NCBI RefSeq assembly: GCF_000969825.1
Contig: NZ_KQ033919.1
Location: 1,898,173 to 1,962,172 of the forward strand
Length of the DNA: 64,000 bases
Reading direction: 5' to 3'
Origin: Parabacteroides gordonii MS-1 = DSM 23371
GTDB lineage: Bacteria > Bacteroidota > Bacteroidia > Bacteroidales > Tannerellaceae
Shown here in pieces: positions 1 through 8,457 of the stretch. The notes beneath the pieces are model-generated. The model saw only the letters and a program-made list of their open reading frames with translations. It had not been told where the DNA came from and searched no databases. Every line of letters starts with the position of its first letter. The first letter of the stretch is position 1. The position numbers were made by a program, and so were the translations under genes.

Positions 1-624
1 TTCGTACGGCTTGAAGGTTTCTCTGTCTTCGTATAGACAAAAGGCTTCGCATAGCATCCAATCGGCATCTGCAACAAATGGACGGTTGGCTTCATTGTAC
101 GGTTCGTCTCCGAGGCAGACCAAACTCTTGCCGTTGGGAAGTGCAGTGCGGAATCCGTATTGTTTTTCTTTAGTCGAGCCGATGTCGAAACATTGGAAGT
201 CCATGCCGATTGCTGTAAAGGTTTCACCATGGTGTACTTCGCATAATTGGATATCCCGGCTGATATGTGCCGTTATTTTTGGGGGCAATATCAGTTCGCA
301 AATAGTATTCAGAACTTTTATAACCTTATCATGCCCGTATATTTTTAATCTCCCTTGATATTTCCCTTTATTCATTTGTTGGGCAATAATGCGTATCATC
401 CAGATTATTCCCAGGATATGGTCGGTATGGGCGTGGGTTACAAATATTTCATGTATCGCGGAATAAGGGATATTGGCTTTTTCCAATTGGGCAAGAATGC
501 CGTTTCCTCCACCGGCATCCACCAGCAGGAAATCGTTGTTCTGTTTCAACGCAAAGCAAGTATTATAGCAACGGGTAACTGTCGCATTACCCGTTCCCAG
601 TATGATAAGTTCTGTATTTTGCAT
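1..624 (-). CDS. MBL-fold metallohydrolase, ribonuclease Z-like (3' end cut off)
   Basis: The reading frame is open from an ATG at 622-624 to the left edge, giving 208 residues without a stop, so the C-terminus lies outside the window. The N-terminus MQNTELIILGTGNATVTR and the metal-binding motif THAHTDH near residue 65 are typical of the metallo-beta-lactamase fold in the RNase Z/ElaC or phosphodiesterase branch. A downstream GDEPYNEA stretch probably carries a further metal-ligand aspartate. Such enzymes use two metals to cleave phosphodiester bonds, in tRNA 3' processing for true RNase Z. Without the C-terminus I cannot separate RNase Z from related hydrolases. It has its own promoter-like element just upstream and is not obviously in an operon with the DedA gene. 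Confidence 0.85.
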   Translation of the reverse strand, partial: MQNTELIILGTGNATVTRCYNTCFALKQNNDFLLVDAGGGNGILAQLEKANIPYSAIHEIFVTHAHTDHILGIIWMIRIIAQQMNKGKYQGRLKIYGHDKVIKVLNTICELILPPKITAHISRDIQLCEVHHGETFTAIGMDFQCFDIGSTKEKQYGFRTALPNGKSLVCLGDEPYNEANRPFVADADWMLCEAFCLYEDRETFKPYE

Positions 625-648
625 AAATATATCTTTCTGTTAAGCATA

Positions 649-656
649 CAAAGATA
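649..656 (-). promoter_or_regulatory. Bacteroidetes -7 element for the MBL-fold gene
   Basis: On the minus strand this reads TATCTTTG, an exact TAnnTTTG match 24 bases before the ATG at 624. No convincing -33 TTTG was assigned. Confidence 0.5.
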
Positions 657-672
657 TAGGGTTATGCAAGTA

Positions 673-1305
673 TTATCGACATGCTTTTAGTTTCCTTTTC
701 AGATACCAGGTAATGAGGGCGAGTGTTACCAATGCCACAAAAACATAGCTTATTTCTCTGCTGTATCTCTCCAGTTCTTCCAGCAACCGGTCTTCCGGAA
801 GTATCTGTGCCAGGTAATATCCGAGCAGCACCAGGATACTGTTCCAGATGGCCGAACCGAGCGTTGTGAACAGGATGAAGGCGGGAAGCCGCATTCGTGC
901 CAGTCCGGCAGGGATGGAAATGAACTGCCGTACGGCCGGTATTAATCTTCCGAAGAAAGTAGATATTTTTCCATGCTTTAGAAAGAATGACTCCACATAC
1001 TCTATCTTTTGCCGGTTTATGCCGAGCAGATGGCCGAAGCGGCTGTCGGCAAATTTATAGACGATGGGCCTGCCGACGAAGAGGGCGAGATGGTAATTGA
1101 TCAACGCCCCAATGAGCGCTCCCAAGGTTGTGAAAAGTATCACGAGGAAAATATTCATCTCACCGTTTGCCGCCTTGTAGGCGGCAGGTGTGACGATCAA
1201 CTCGGATGGTAGCGGAACCAGCGAGTTTTCAAGTATCATGAGGATTAAAATCACCCAATAGCTGAGGTGCTCCAGGCACCATTGGATTAAATCAGAAAAG
1301 TCCAT
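673..1305 (-). CDS. DedA family membrane protein
   Basis: This 210-residue integral membrane protein has the DedA signatures: an acidic/proline motif ENSLVPLPSE near residue 26, and RLIPAVRQFISIPAGLARM near residues 120-140, where the conserved arginines and glycine of the re-entrant loop sit. Family members act as undecaprenyl-phosphate or phospholipid flippases or scramblases and affect membrane potential and envelope integrity. It lies 8 bases after the CNNM/CBS gene on the same strand, so the two are probably co-transcribed. Length is normal. Which lipid it moves cannot be read from the sequence. Confidence 0.88.
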   Translation of the reverse strand: MDFSDLIQWCLEHLSYWVILILMILENSLVPLPSELIVTPAAYKAANGEMNIFLVILFTTLGALIGALINYHLALFVGRPIVYKFADSRFGHLLGINRQKIEYVESFFLKHGKISTFFGRLIPAVRQFISIPAGLARMRLPAFILFTTLGSAIWNSILVLLGYYLAQILPEDRLLEELERYSREISYVFVALVTLALITWYLKRKLKACR

Positions 1306-1313
1306 AGGGTATT

Positions 1314-2597
1314 TTATGCATTATTATCGTTGGGTACCTGAACCAGTATTTTATCTATTCTGGCTCCATCCATATCAACAATTTCGAAGCGGAAGTTGTT
1401 CCATTCGACTTGTTCTCCGGATTGAGGGATATGTCCCAGCTGTTCCAGTAATAATCCTCCTACCGTATGATAGTTACATCTTTCATATAAATCTTCTTTA
1501 TCGAAATAAGACAGGAAATCATAAAAAGAACACTGTCCGTCGACCAACCAGCCGTCGTTGTTGCTCCGTTGGATAATCTCCGGTTCCTTCTGCGTATCGT
1601 TGATGGTGCCTAACAAGGCTTCCAGAATATCCCTGAGTGTTATAATCCCCTGGCACATACCGAATTCATCGCATATAAGAGCGCGGCTTATTCCCTGTTC
1701 TTTCATTTCTTCAAGCACTTTATATACACTCATGTTCTCATGGAAATAGAAAGCCGGGCGGACGATGCATTCCAGATTGAAATCAGGTGTATCCAGATGG
1801 AGAACCAGGTCTTTCAGAAAGATGACTCCTTCCACGTCTCCCTTTTTCTTGCCGGTCACCGGATACATTTCATATAAGTCCTGTTCGATGGTCTTTTTCA
1901 CTTGCTTCTTATCCATATCCAGGTCCAGCCAGATGATTTCATTCCGCTGTGTCATAATGGAACTGACCTTCAGGTCGCCCAGGATGAAAACACGTTCGAC
2001 GATGTCCTGCTCTACTTCCTGTATTTCTCCGCCTTCCTTTCCTTCCTGTACGATCGATTTGATTTCTTCTTCCGTCACCTTATTATCCGAGTCCTTTATG
2101 CCCAGCAGATTGAACATGCAGGAAGTACTTTTCGACAGCAGCCATACAAACGGGGCGGCTGCCAGCGATAAGATATACATCGGGCGGGCAACAACTTTGG
2201 AGGCTTTTTCTGCAATACTCAAACCGATTCTTTTAGGAACAAGTTCGCCGAATATTAAGGTCAGGTAAGTGACGGCTACAACAATCAACCCCTGGGCAAT
2301 GAGGGATGCGTAGAGAGGGGACACTCCCCAATTCTTCAGGATAACCGAGAAGTCGTCCGTCAAAGCTGCACCGGAATAGATACCGGTCAGGATACCGATC
2401 AGTGTGATGCCGATTTGAATGGTCGAGAGGAAACGATCCGGCTCATTTGCCAGCTTCAAGGCCAGTTTAGCCGCTTTACTGCCTTTCTTTGCGTCAGTGT
2501 TCAAGCTCGATTTGCGGGCGGAGATTAATGCGATTTCAGACATGGCAAATATGCCGTTCAATAGGATAAGTGAAATGATTATTATTATTTCGTTCAT
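1314..2597 (-). CDS. CNNM/CorC-type transporter with CBS pair (hemolysin-like family)
   Basis: The protein has 427 residues. Residues 1-180 form the CNNM (DUF21) membrane domain, starting MNEIIIIISLILLNGIFAM, with the conserved stretch LIFGELVPKRIG near 115. A pair of CBS domains covers about 205-335 (SSIMTQRNEIIWLDLD, then ALICDEFGMCQGIITLRDI), and a CorC/HlyC accessory domain (about 345-420) closes the protein. Homologues export Mg2+ or Co2+, with the CBS pair binding ATP-Mg; the older name hemolysin C is misleading. It is the first gene of a pair with dedA. Its 5' region contains no TAnnTTTG box but does contain a tandem repeat array 70 bases upstream. Confidence 0.88.
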   Translation of the reverse strand: MNEIIIIISLILLNGIFAMSEIALISARKSSLNTDAKKGSKAAKLALKLANEPDRFLSTIQIGITLIGILTGIYSGAALTDDFSVILKNWGVSPLYASLIAQGLIVVAVTYLTLIFGELVPKRIGLSIAEKASKVVARPMYILSLAAAPFVWLLSKSTSCMFNLLGIKDSDNKVTEEEIKSIVQEGKEGGEIQEVEQDIVERVFILGDLKVSSIMTQRNEIIWLDLDMDKKQVKKTIEQDLYEMYPVTGKKKGDVEGVIFLKDLVLHLDTPDFNLECIVRPAFYFHENMSVYKVLEEMKEQGISRALICDEFGMCQGIITLRDILEALLGTINDTQKEPEIIQRSNNDGWLVDGQCSFYDFLSYFDKEDLYERCNYHTVGGLLLEQLGHIPQSGEQVEWNNFRFEIVDMDGARIDKILVQVPNDNNA

Positions 2598-2667
2598 GAA
2601 AATGATACTGTTTTAGTTTATTATTTAAAAGTCTTATGGGCGGGGCCGGATGGTTTGCATGCGGTGG

Positions 2668-2759
2668 TAGTATCATAATATATGATACAAGAATATTATA
2701 ATATATGCGAACGGAGTATCACAATATATGATACAGCAGTCTTATAATATATGATATTA
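2668..2759. repeat. Tandem array A: four 23-bp units with palindromic AT-rich core
   Basis: Four consecutive 23-bp units start at 2668, 2691, 2714 and 2737. The invariant core AATATATG recurs at 2677, 2700, 2723 and 2746, exactly 23 bp apart. Unit 1 holds a perfect palindrome GTATCATAATATATGATAC (2670-2688); unit 3 is nearly identical (2716-2734). Unit 2 carries ATATTATAATAT (2693-2704) and unit 4 an inverted repeat of ATAATAT around ATG (2744-2760). The array lies between the small membrane-protein gene and the CNNM gene, 70 bases before the latter's start codon. It could be an operator array, a structured RNA segment or a non-coding duplication. Confidence 0.85.
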
Positions 2760-2792
2760 TGCTTTCGTCCGGTGAAAGAATATGGCTGTGTA

Positions 2793-3143
2793 CTAAATAA
2801 GGAATGTACAGAACAGGGAATGTATCTGCCGTGGGGCAGGTCTGTTGTTAACGGGGATATAGTAATCAATATGAACCAGCTGTGTGAACTGGTCGGGAAG
2901 CGGTACGGAACAAACCGGAATCAGGGGATGAACGGGGCGGTTCCCGTTGCGGTAAAACAGTTCGTCCGTATTACCCGGCTCATCGGTATCTTCCGCCTGG
3001 TTGGAAATTTCCGTCTGGTCTGCTGTATGTGTATCATAATTGGGCACAACGTATCCGAATACATCGAGTAACACCAGGAATAACATGATGATACAGATTG
3101 CCCGTGCTTTGACAGTATAAATCGTATGTTGCGTAAATGCCAT
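2793..3143 (-). CDS. Small single-pass membrane protein, unknown
   Basis: I do not recognise this family. The reading of about 116 residues from ATG 3143 has a short basic N-terminus, one strong membrane helix ICIIMLFLVLLDVFGYVV at about residues 15-34, then an acidic polar stretch (TADQTEISNQAEDTDEPGN) and a proline-rich end. An in-frame ATG at 3209 would add 22 residues with no sign of coding character; I prefer 3143 because the helix then sits near the N-terminus as an anchor. A competing plus-strand frame (2751-3071) has poorer composition. No TAnnTTTG box is visible upstream. It may be a real small envelope protein, but the call is tentative. Confidence 0.45.
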   Translation of the reverse strand: MAFTQHTIYTVKARAICIIMLFLVLLDVFGYVVPNYDTHTADQTEISNQAEDTDEPGNTDELFYRNGNRPVHPLIPVCSVPLPDQFTQLVHIDYYIPVNNRPAPRQIHSLFCTFLI

Positions 3144-3237
3144 GCAATAATGTACAGCTGAATTTGGGTACGAAAATACATATTCGTCTGTTCGGTACAT
3201 AGTATTCAACGCGTTTTTGTGTTACTTTAACGAATTT

Positions 3238-3285
3238 AGCTCCGGCATAGAGCTTGCTGTGCAAGATAATGCCGGAGCTTCTTTT
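3238..3285. terminator. Strong hairpin downstream of the DUF4251 gene, terminator-like
   Basis: Arms AGCTCCGGCAT (3238-3248) and ATGCCGGAGCT (3269-3279) are perfectly complementary, and the loop contains a second small stem (CTTGC/GCAAG). A TCTTTT run follows on the plus strand, but flanking genes are all on the minus strand, where no T-run follows. It may be a bidirectional or Rho-assisted terminator of the efflux operon. Confidence 0.45.
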
Positions 3286-3313
3286 CAAACAGGAAGAAAA
3301 TTAGGTCGCTCGG

Positions 3314-3889
3314 TTAAATGCTTCTTCCTTTGAAAACATCTGAACAAGTAGAGGGTACCAGGTAACCGTTCAGGGTTACCTTATTGGAATGAAAGTTAGG
3401 ATTGACAGTTACAGAAGCCCTGTTGCTTCCTTTGGGTAAAGAGATATCCACTGTGGCGGACAAGCCTGTTCCCATAACGCTCATAGAGAGAATGGAATTC
3501 CCTTTTTTGTCTGTTTTGAGTTTGATATTGGAAGCCTGTCCCTCCAGGGTAATTCCTCCTACACCGTTCGGGCCGCCACCATTGAAAGGGGCGATTTGTA
3601 TAACTGCTTTATCGTCTGATAAAGAGATAAAGTTGGTGTTGGAGGTTACATAAGCCGTTTCACCCCGTTTAAAGACCAGGCGGTCTGCTTCCAGTACGAA
3701 ATCCAGTTTCTCCAGCGCATTTACAGCGTTTACATAATTAACGGAATCCTGAATGGCTTCCAGACGCTTCTGAAGTTCACGCTCTTGTGCGCTCTCTTGC
3801 TCGGCTTGCGTATAAATACGCTTTTCTGTCTGTGCGTTGGCTACCATATTCACCAACAGCACCATCAATAAAACCAATAATCTGTTCAT
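3314..3889 (-). CDS. DUF4251 domain periplasmic protein
   Basis: A 191-residue secreted protein. It has a signal peptide (MNRLLVLLMVLLVNMVANAQ), a charged helical stretch rich in E, Q and R at about residues 22-50, and then a beta-rich DUF4251 domain to the end. In that domain the pattern NFISLSDDKAVIQIAPFNGG is followed by glycine-rich strands. The domain is common in Bacteroidales and has no known biochemical role. The gene starts 31 bases after the outer-membrane channel gene on the same strand, so it is probably the last gene of the efflux operon. That placement hints at an accessory envelope role; the hint is inference only. Confidence 0.85.
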   Translation of the reverse strand: MNRLLVLLMVLLVNMVANAQTEKRIYTQAEQESAQERELQKRLEAIQDSVNYVNAVNALEKLDFVLEADRLVFKRGETAYVTSNTNFISLSDDKAVIQIAPFNGGGPNGVGGITLEGQASNIKLKTDKKGNSILSMSVMGTGLSATVDISLPKGSNRASVTVNPNFHSNKVTLNGYLVPSTCSDVFKGRSI

Positions 3890-3920
3890 AATCTATCTGT
3901 TTGGGGTTAATGAAATAAAC

Positions 3921-5291
3921 TCAATCGGCACCGCCGCCCAATGCGTGATACAGATTGATGACTCCTTGTATCTCGTCATATTTATCCGATACTTCCGTTA
4001 GTTCGGCCTGCAACAGGGTTTGTTGAGCAGTCAGTACTTCCAGGTAGTTGGTATTGCCGTGGCGCATCAATAGTTGGGTGCTCCGTACGGTCGACTCCAA
4101 TGATTTGATTCGTTGTTTGTCTATCTCCTGGCATTTCCTGGCAGTCTGCCACTGAACCAGGGCGTTGTTCACTTCAGAGCCGGCATCCAGCAACTTCTGG
4201 CGGAAGGCAAGGACGGCTTCTTCCTGTTGCGCCTTGGCTATTTTCAACTGGGCGATATTCTTTCCCTGGTTGAAAAGGGGCTGTGTCAGGGAGCCGACGG
4301 CATTCAGTAGCCACTGACCCGGGTTGACGATTGCTGCCCCCGAACTGTTTGTCCAGCCTGCCGAACCGCTTAGCGTAATCTTCGGATAAAAGGCGGAACG
4401 AGCCTCGTTGGTTGCATAGAAAGCGCTTGCCAGGTTATATTCAGCCTGCCGTATGTCCGGGCGTTTGCTGACTAACTGCAACGGGATGCCGACAGACATG
4501 TCGGCCGGGAAATCCTGGTTGGATATTTCTCCCCGTTCTATATCTCCGGGAACCATTCCTAATAAGGTAGAGAATGAGTTCTCGAGTTCGTGTATCTGCC
4601 TTTCCAATGTCAGGATAGAGGCTTCGGCTTCCAGCCTGTTTGCTTCGGCCTGGGTCACGGCTGCTTCGTCTGCTTGCCCGGCACGTTTCAGCGCGGATGT
4701 CATCCGGACGTTTTTCTGCCAGTTTTCAACTGTCTGCCGGGTAATGATAAGTTGTTTATCCAGCTTCAGCAGTGAATAATAGGTGTCGGCAATAGTCGCT
4801 ATTAATTGTGTCTGGACAGCTTGCTGATAGGCTTTGCTTTGTTCCAGCAGGGCACGGGCGCTTTCTTTTGCATTCCGCTGGCTTCCGAAAATATCCAGTT
4901 CCCAACTGGCGGAAGCACCGAGGTTGTATGTTTTAGTTGCCTTGCTTCCATCAAAGCTGCTTAATGAACCTTCCGGGCTGAGAGATACGGAAGGAAGAAA
5001 AGCCAGTTTGGCGGATAACAGCGTGGCCTCGGCCTCTTCGACTTTCAGTTGGGCGGTCTGCAAATCGGTGTTCTGTTCCAGTCCCAGTTCAATCCATTTT
5101 ACCAGTTGGGGGTCGGTGAACAACTCCCGCCAGGAGAGGGAGGCGAGTGAAGCGGTGTCTTCCCCTGTCGGGATGTCCCGGTAGAGGCTGTCGGTTGGTA
5201 ATCCTTCCGGCCTTTGGTAGTGGGTGTATATGCCGCAACCGTTTAGTGCCGGGATTGCCAGTATTATTGTTATAATCAGTTCTTTTTTCAT
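3921..5291 (-). CDS. RND efflux outer-membrane channel, OprM/NodT family lipoprotein
   Basis: The protein has 456 residues and begins with a lipoprotein signal ending in LNGC (Cys19). Two tandem outer-membrane-efflux (TolC-like) repeats follow, covering roughly residues 55-245 and 265-450. Diagnostic stretches include ADTYYSLLKLDKQL and the second-repeat SKRPDIRQAEYNLASAFY, a hallmark of NodT-type channels (RPD motif). It forms the trimeric exit duct for the pump encoded immediately upstream in the operon (37-base gap). Length is normal for the family. Substrates cannot be inferred. Confidence 0.93.
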   Translation of the reverse strand: MKKELIITIILAIPALNGCGIYTHYQRPEGLPTDSLYRDIPTGEDTASLASLSWRELFTDPQLVKWIELGLEQNTDLQTAQLKVEEAEATLLSAKLAFLPSVSLSPEGSLSSFDGSKATKTYNLGASASWELDIFGSQRNAKESARALLEQSKAYQQAVQTQLIATIADTYYSLLKLDKQLIITRQTVENWQKNVRMTSALKRAGQADEAAVTQAEANRLEAEASILTLERQIHELENSFSTLLGMVPGDIERGEISNQDFPADMSVGIPLQLVSKRPDIRQAEYNLASAFYATNEARSAFYPKITLSGSAGWTNSSGAAIVNPGQWLLNAVGSLTQPLFNQGKNIAQLKIAKAQQEEAVLAFRQKLLDAGSEVNNALVQWQTARKCQEIDKQRIKSLESTVRSTQLLMRHGNTNYLEVLTAQQTLLQAELTEVSDKYDEIQGVINLYHALGGGAD

Positions 5292-5328
5292 CTTTTCCTG
5301 TTTTTAAGCTGCTAAAATAGTCTTTGCC

Positions 5329-8300
5329 TTATAGCTTCCGCTTGGGCATTACGCGTTCTTCGATGTGCTGGAATACGATAAACAGTACGGGGACGACGAA
5401 TAGCAGGGCTATCGTTCCGATAAGCATACCGCCTACCGTTCCCACTCCCAGTGAAATGTTTCCGTTTGCTCCGGCTCCGGTAGCGACAACCAAAGGCAAT
5501 AAACCGATAATCATCGTCAGGGCTGTCATCAGGATAGGGCGCAGGCGGACTGTTGCGGCAGATAGTGCGGCAGCAGCAATCGACATTCCGGCCCGGCGAC
5601 GTTCCGAAGCATACTCCGTCAGCAGGATAGCGGTCTTGGCCAGCAGTCCGATTAGCATAATCAGTCCGGTCTGCATATAAACGTTGTTCTCTATACCGAA
5701 TATATTGGCGAAGACAAAGCTGCCGGCCAGTCCGAACGGTATGGAAAGCATTACGGCCAACGGAATGAACAGGCTCTCGTAGAGGGAACATAGAATAATG
5801 TATATGAACAGGATACAGATAACGAAGATGATTACGATAGAAGTTCCGGAAGAGGCTTCTTCACGTGAGATACCTCCTAATTCATACCCATAACCAGAAG
5901 GCAGCGTTTCTTTGGCAACCTCCGCTACCGCGTTGATTGCATCCCCGGAACTGTATCCCGTAGCTGCGGATGCATTTACGGAGATGGCATTGAACAGGTT
6001 GAAACGGCTCAGGATTTCCGGGCCATACGTTTTTGTCAGGGTAACGAATTGCCCGACAGGAGCCATATCGCCGTTCGATGTGCGTACGAACATATTATTT
6101 AAAGCCTCTGTGTCCAGCCGGTCTTCCGGTCTGGCCTGTATCATTACACGATAGATTTTGGAGAAACGGTTGATGTTGGACGCATAGTTTCCACCAACAT
6201 AGCACGAAAGAACATCGAGTACGTCCGAGGGCGAAATATCGGCACGTTTACAACGGGCGGCATCCACTTCTACCAGGTATTGGGGGAAACGGGTGTCGAA
6301 GGTAGTCAGTGCACTTTGTATTTCCGGGCGTTCGTTTAATCCCTGGATAAATGCCCGGGTATGTTCGAACAGGGTTACTATGTCTTCCCCTTTACGGTCT
6401 TGCACATAGATTTCCAGTCCGTTGCTGGCTCCGTATCCCATAATCATCGGCGGGGCGAAAGCATATACTTGTGCGTTCTTTATATCGGCGGTTCTGCCGA
6501 ATATCTGTCCGATAACGGCATCTTTGCTGTTCTCTTTCCCTTTGCGTTCACTCCACGGCTTTAACCGGACAATGAAGGTACCGCCGGCACTACTCTGTCC
6601 GCCTCCCATCAGGTTATAACCTCCGACTTTGGCGAAAAGCTGTATCTGAGGAATCGCTTCCAGGCGGTTTTCCACTTCGTCCAAAATGACTTTTGTCTCG
6701 GCCAGCGTACTTCCCGGAGAGGCTGTGACGGAAACGAATACGGTTCCGGTATCCTCATCAGGAATCAAACCCGTTTTAGTCGTTTTTAGCAGGACGAAAA
6801 GGGTGACGACTGCTATTACCAATGCGACACCGACCTTCCATTTCCGGCGGAAGAAATATTGTACGGCTCTTTTATATTTGCCTAGCACTCTGCCGAATGC
6901 CGTGTCGAAAGCAATGTGGAAGCGGGAAGAAAAGCTCAGTTTCTCCCCTTCCTGCGCTTCCATATGCGGAGTCATAATTAAGGCGCAGAGAGCCGGGCTT
7001 AAAGTCAGGGCGTTGATAGCCGATATGGCAACAGCCACCGCCATTGTCAATCCGAACTGCGTATAGAACGTTCCGGTCGTGCCTCCCATAAAACTGACAG
7101 GGATAAATACGGCCATAAAGACAAGGGTTGTCGTGATGATGGCTGCCGTAATTCCTCCCATAGCATCCACCGTGGCAAGGTAAGGCGATTTATATCCTTC
7201 ATCAAACTTGGCCTGTACGGCTTCCACCACGACTATCGCATCGTCCACCACCGTACCAATGACGAGCACCAGTGCGAACAGCGTCAACAGGTTGATACTG
7301 AAGCCTGCCACATAAAGGAAAGCAAAAGTCCCGACCAGAGATACGATAATGGCAATCATAGGGATGAAAGTAGAACGTATACTCTGTAAAAAGACGTACA
7401 CGACGATGATAACCAACAAGATAGCCTCGAGAAGCGTCTGCATCACATTGGCGATAGAGGCATCGAGGAAATCCTTTGTACTCATCATATCCGACAGAAC
7501 CATTCCTTCGGGTAAATCGGCTTTGATTTCTTCGGCCAGCTTATCTATTTCGGTAATGATTTCATTTGCGTTCGAACCGGCTGTCTGCATCGTCATAAAG
7601 GTTGCTCCCGGATGTCCGGACACTTCGCTGCTGAAATTGTATGAAACGGCTCCGAGTTCGATGTCGGCCACCTCTTTCAGACGCAGGACATTCCCGTTCG
7701 AGAGTGCACGGATTACCAGGTCGCCGTATTCCTCACTTGTTTCGTACCGTCCGCGATACTTTAATGTATATTGGAAGGTGTTTTCGGAGTCCTCTCCGAG
7801 TGTCCCGGTAGGAGACTCGACATTTTGTTCTCCCAGCACGGTGATAATATCCGACGGGACAAGTCCGTATTGTGCCATTACATCCGGCTTTAACCAGATA
7901 CGCATGGCATAATCGTTCCCCATCACCATTACTTCTCCTACGCCCGATACACGCTGAACGCGCGGCACGATATTAATCTTCAGATAATTACTTAAGAAAT
8001 TCTGGTCGTATGAACCGTCCGGGCTGTAAAGGCTCATGATTTTCAGCTGGCTGCTTTGCCGCTTCTGTGCCGTCACACCGATCTTGGTTACTTCCGAGGG
8101 TAACGAGCCTTGTACCTTTGTCACCCTGTTCTGCACGTTGACGGTTGCCATATCCGGATCAGTCCCTTGTTTGAAATAAACGTTGATGGTGGCACTGCCG
8201 GTATTGGTGGCCGAGGAGGTCATATACATCATATTCTCCACCCCGTTGATACTCTCTTCCAGGGGGACGATGACACTCTTCTGAACCGTTTCTGCACTGG

Positions 8301-8457
8301 CTCCGGTATAGGTGGCCGATACCTGGACGGTGGGCGGGGCGATATCCGGATATTGTTCCATCGGCAGATTTGTAAGTCCGATGATTCCCAGCATAAGAAT
8401 CAGTACGGAGATACATCCGGCCAGAATGGGGCGGTCTATAAATAATTTCGGTTTCAT
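5329..8457 (-). CDS. RND multidrug efflux pump, HAE-1 (AcrB-like) family
   Basis: The 1042 residues match the usual AcrB length. The N-terminus MKPKLFIDRPILAGCISVLI is the conserved TM1 start. The proton-relay Asp pair is present in TM4 as GTVVDDAIVVVEAV (Asp405-Asp406). Two halves, each with a TM bundle and large periplasmic loops, are evident, and a hydrophilic GGTFIVRLKPWSER stretch marks the second porter region. The start codon overlaps the adaptor's stop codon as ATGA, indicating translational coupling. The inner-membrane pump exports drugs, bile acids or similar amphiphiles using the proton gradient; the actual substrate is unknown. Confidence 0.95.
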   Translation of the reverse strand: MKPKLFIDRPILAGCISVLILMLGIIGLTNLPMEQYPDIAPPTVQVSATYTGASAETVQKSVIVPLEESINGVENMMYMTSSATNTGSATINVYFKQGTDPDMATVNVQNRVTKVQGSLPSEVTKIGVTAQKRQSSQLKIMSLYSPDGSYDQNFLSNYLKINIVPRVQRVSGVGEVMVMGNDYAMRIWLKPDVMAQYGLVPSDIITVLGEQNVESPTGTLGEDSENTFQYTLKYRGRYETSEEYGDLVIRALSNGNVLRLKEVADIELGAVSYNFSSEVSGHPGATFMTMQTAGSNANEIITEIDKLAEEIKADLPEGMVLSDMMSTKDFLDASIANVMQTLLEAILLVIIVVYVFLQSIRSTFIPMIAIIVSLVGTFAFLYVAGFSINLLTLFALVLVIGTVVDDAIVVVEAVQAKFDEGYKSPYLATVDAMGGITAAIITTTLVFMAVFIPVSFMGGTTGTFYTQFGLTMAVAVAISAINALTLSPALCALIMTPHMEAQEGEKLSFSSRFHIAFDTAFGRVLGKYKRAVQYFFRRKWKVGVALVIAVVTLFVLLKTTKTGLIPDEDTGTVFVSVTASPGSTLAETKVILDEVENRLEAIPQIQLFAKVGGYNLMGGGQSSAGGTFIVRLKPWSERKGKENSKDAVIGQIFGRTADIKNAQVYAFAPPMIMGYGASNGLEIYVQDRKGEDIVTLFEHTRAFIQGLNERPEIQSALTTFDTRFPQYLVEVDAARCKRADISPSDVLDVLSCYVGGNYASNINRFSKIYRVMIQARPEDRLDTEALNNMFVRTSNGDMAPVGQFVTLTKTYGPEILSRFNLFNAISVNASAATGYSSGDAINAVAEVAKETLPSGYGYELGGISREEASSGTSIVIIFVICILFIYIILCSLYESLFIPLAVMLSIPFGLAGSFVFANIFGIENNVYMQTGLIMLIGLLAKTAILLTEYASERRRAGMSIAAAALSAATVRLRPILMTALTMIIGLLPLVVATGAGANGNISLGVGTVGGMLIGTIALLFVVPVLFIVFQHIEERVMPKRKL

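Noticed and set aside
2751-3071. Plus-strand reading frame of about 106 residues over the small membrane-protein gene
   Set aside because: It begins inside the tandem repeat array, lacks a ribosome-binding site and has poorer composition than the minus-strand frame with a clear membrane helix.
5312-5791. Minus-strand frame of 159 residues inside the pump gene's 3' end
   Set aside because: It is an arginine/tyrosine-rich shadow in another frame of the intact AcrB-like gene, with no start signals.
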